Assembly (NCBI GenBank): GCA_015487825.1
Contig: WFOZ01000211.1
Coordinates: 1 to 7,085, forward strand
Direction: 5' to 3'
Length of the DNA: 7,085 nucleotides
Origin: Planctomycetaceae bacterium
GTDB lineage: Bacteria; Planctomycetota; Planctomycetia; Planctomycetales; Planctomycetaceae
Of the stretch, positions 6,355 to 7,085 are shown in pieces. The translations under genes were made by a program, and so were the position numbers. The notes below the pieces were generated by a model. That model searched no databases and was not told where the DNA came from. It was given only the letters and a program-made list of their open reading frames with translations. Position 1 is the stretch's first letter; each line of letters starts with the position of its first letter.

Positions 6355-6690
6355 CGTGCGCGTCGCCAAACTCGCACGATTCAAAGGGTTTGTGGCGTCT
6401 GTCGCGATCGCTTGCATCCCGCCCATCAACTCTCTGGTTCGACCTGTCGTCGCGGGGTGCCGTTCCGAAATGCCACGTTTCGCCACGATGCCCGTTCCAA
6501 ACGGACCAAAACTCTCGGACTCTCTGGTTCACAGGAGGTCGTAGGTTAACAGGACGTTTCGCCACGGCGGGCCGTTCCGGACAACTCTCGAACCGCGTGC
6601 GTATGTTTCCAGTACCAGCGCGTTCCAATCTCTTGTAGCCGCGCAGCGAACGGTCGTGAAGCGAAGTCGCCGCGGGCACTCCCACTCACC
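6355..6690 (+). other. GC-rich noncoding segment with shuffled short direct repeats
   Basis: GC content is near 60% here, against about 40-50% to the left. Perfect direct repeats are ACTCTCTGGTTC (6429-6440, 6519-6530), ACGTTTCGCCACG (6475-6487, 6554-6566) and GCCGTTCCG (6459-6467, 6571-6579). CGTTCC also recurs at 6493 and 6621. Their spacings are 90, 79 and 112 bases, so this is not a simple tandem duplication. Several overlapping frames are open on both strands, as expected at this GC content; none has a ribosome site or coding character. A role as a regulatory or attachment region of an integrated element is inferred. Confidence 0.5.
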
Positions 6691-6701
6691 GGAGGTGCTC
6701 C

Positions 6702-6896
6702 GTGTCCACTCGCGATCCCGACCAGATGACTGACGAGCAGCGATTTCAAGAAGTCACTCGCCTGTTCGCAACCGCCATTTTACGCCTTCAGGCCCGCCCA
6801 TCCGGCGTCACGTCTTCCTCTCAAAAGACTCCAGAATCATCCGCCCATCCGCTTGAGCTTTCAGACGAAACAAGGCTCAGTGTGACCAACGGTTAA
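6702..6896 (+). CDS. Small protein of the DUF2924/recombinase locus
   Basis: The product has 64 residues. GTG at 6702 lies six bases after a strong GGAGG (6691-6695), which decides the start; ATG at 6726 has no ribosome site. Residues about 9-33 (MTDEQRFQEVTRLFATAILRL) form a predicted amphipathic helix, followed by a Ser/Pro-rich, probably disordered tail. Small proteins with an RxxEVxxxxAxxILRL core are often encoded just before DUF2924 and recombinase genes in planctomycetes and alphaproteobacteria; I assign it on that resemblance and the neighbour. Its biochemical role is unknown. The next gene begins 52 bases later on the same strand, so the two are probably co-transcribed. GC content is higher than in genes left of the tRNA, consistent with transferred DNA. 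Confidence 0.7.
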   Translation: MSTRDPDQMTDEQRFQEVTRLFATAILRLQARPSGVTSSSQKTPESSAHPLELSDETRLSVTNG

Positions 6897-6927
6897 CGGT
6901 TTCGAGAGCCGCCACTGGCGGTTGGTC
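6884..6927 (+). promoter_or_regulatory. Inverted repeat between the small gene and the DUF2924 gene
   Basis: GACCAAC (6884-6890) and GTTGGTC (6921-6927) are perfect complements spanning the stop codon of the small gene. They enclose a CCGCC-ACT-GGCGG hairpin (6909-6921) that shares one base with the outer stem. AACGGTT occurs twice in direct repeat (6888-6901). Lying just before the DUF2924 ribosome site, the structure could modulate coupling between the two genes; no T-tract supports termination. Confidence 0.35.
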
Positions 6928-6948
6928 TTCAAGAGAGAGGAGAAAAGA

Positions 6949-7085
6949 ATGACGTTGAACATTGGGAAAGAGGTCTCCGCAATGAAGCGGATGACTGTCA
7001 CGCAACTGCGGGAACGGTACGAAGAGGTCTTCGGCGAGGCCTGCCGCTCGAACCACAAACAGTGGCTCGTGAAGCGGATCACCTG
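6949..7085 (+). CDS. DUF2924 domain protein, N-terminal part (cut by window end)
   Basis: ATG at 6949 follows GGAG (6939-6942) by six bases. The 45 complete codons read MTLNIGKEVSAM, then the segment KRMTVTQLRERYEEVFGEACRSNHKQWLVKRIT. The pattern LRxRYxEVFGE followed by a basic/aromatic K-QWLVKRI is the start of the DUF2924 family, which usually continues into AWRLQ and a small C-terminal domain of about 130-170 residues in total. Family members sit beside site-specific recombinase genes in integrated elements and are thought to assist or regulate them; no reaction is established. The 3' part and the expected recombinase gene are outside the window. The gene follows the 64-residue gene on the same strand, probably in one transcript. 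Confidence 0.85.
   Translation, partial: MTLNIGKEVSAMKRMTVTQLRERYEEVFGEACRSNHKQWLVKRIT

Overview
The window looks like chromosomal DNA of a planctomycete (Planctomycetota, perhaps near Gimesia or Rubinisphaera). This is inferred from three things read in the sequence: a tiny lysine/alanine-rich histone H1-like protein, a small-protein plus DUF2924 gene pair typical of planctomycete recombinase loci, and a long secreted or lipid-anchored HEAT-repeat protein. The genus is a guess. Most of the window has moderate GC; from about 6355 onward it is visibly GC-richer.

Layout. Positions 1-297 hold a nested palindromic repeat (11-87) and what may be the 3' remnant of a broken gene (99-215, + strand). 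Positions 298-3246 carry one large minus-strand gene for a 982-residue HEAT-repeat protein. Positions 3247-4014 are an AT-rich stretch without a convincing gene, with a few isolated stem-loops. Positions 4015-4242 form a structured leader with a recurring GTAAG/CTTAC pentamer and a possible 27-codon leader ORF. This leads into the H1-like gene (4243-4491), which ends in a clear intrinsic terminator. mnmA (4686-5825), a tRNA 2-thiouridylase gene, follows with its own candidate promoter. After about 380 bases with no convincing gene comes tRNA-Asn(GTT) at 6205-6277 and a strong terminator.

Right of the tRNA, the base composition changes. There is a roughly 340-base segment with shuffled short direct repeats, then two same-strand genes with good Shine-Dalgarno sites: a 64-residue protein and the first 45 codons of a DUF2924 protein cut by the window end. 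The arrangement fits the left end of an integrated element that used the tRNA-Asn gene as its target. The recombinase itself, if present, lies beyond the window.

The host genes do not form one pathway. MnmA and the tRNA gene both concern tRNA, but MnmA acts on Lys/Glu/Gln tRNAs, so their proximity is probably incidental. The parts most worth a second look are the H1-like gene's leader and leader ORF, and the repeat-rich segment at the putative element boundary.
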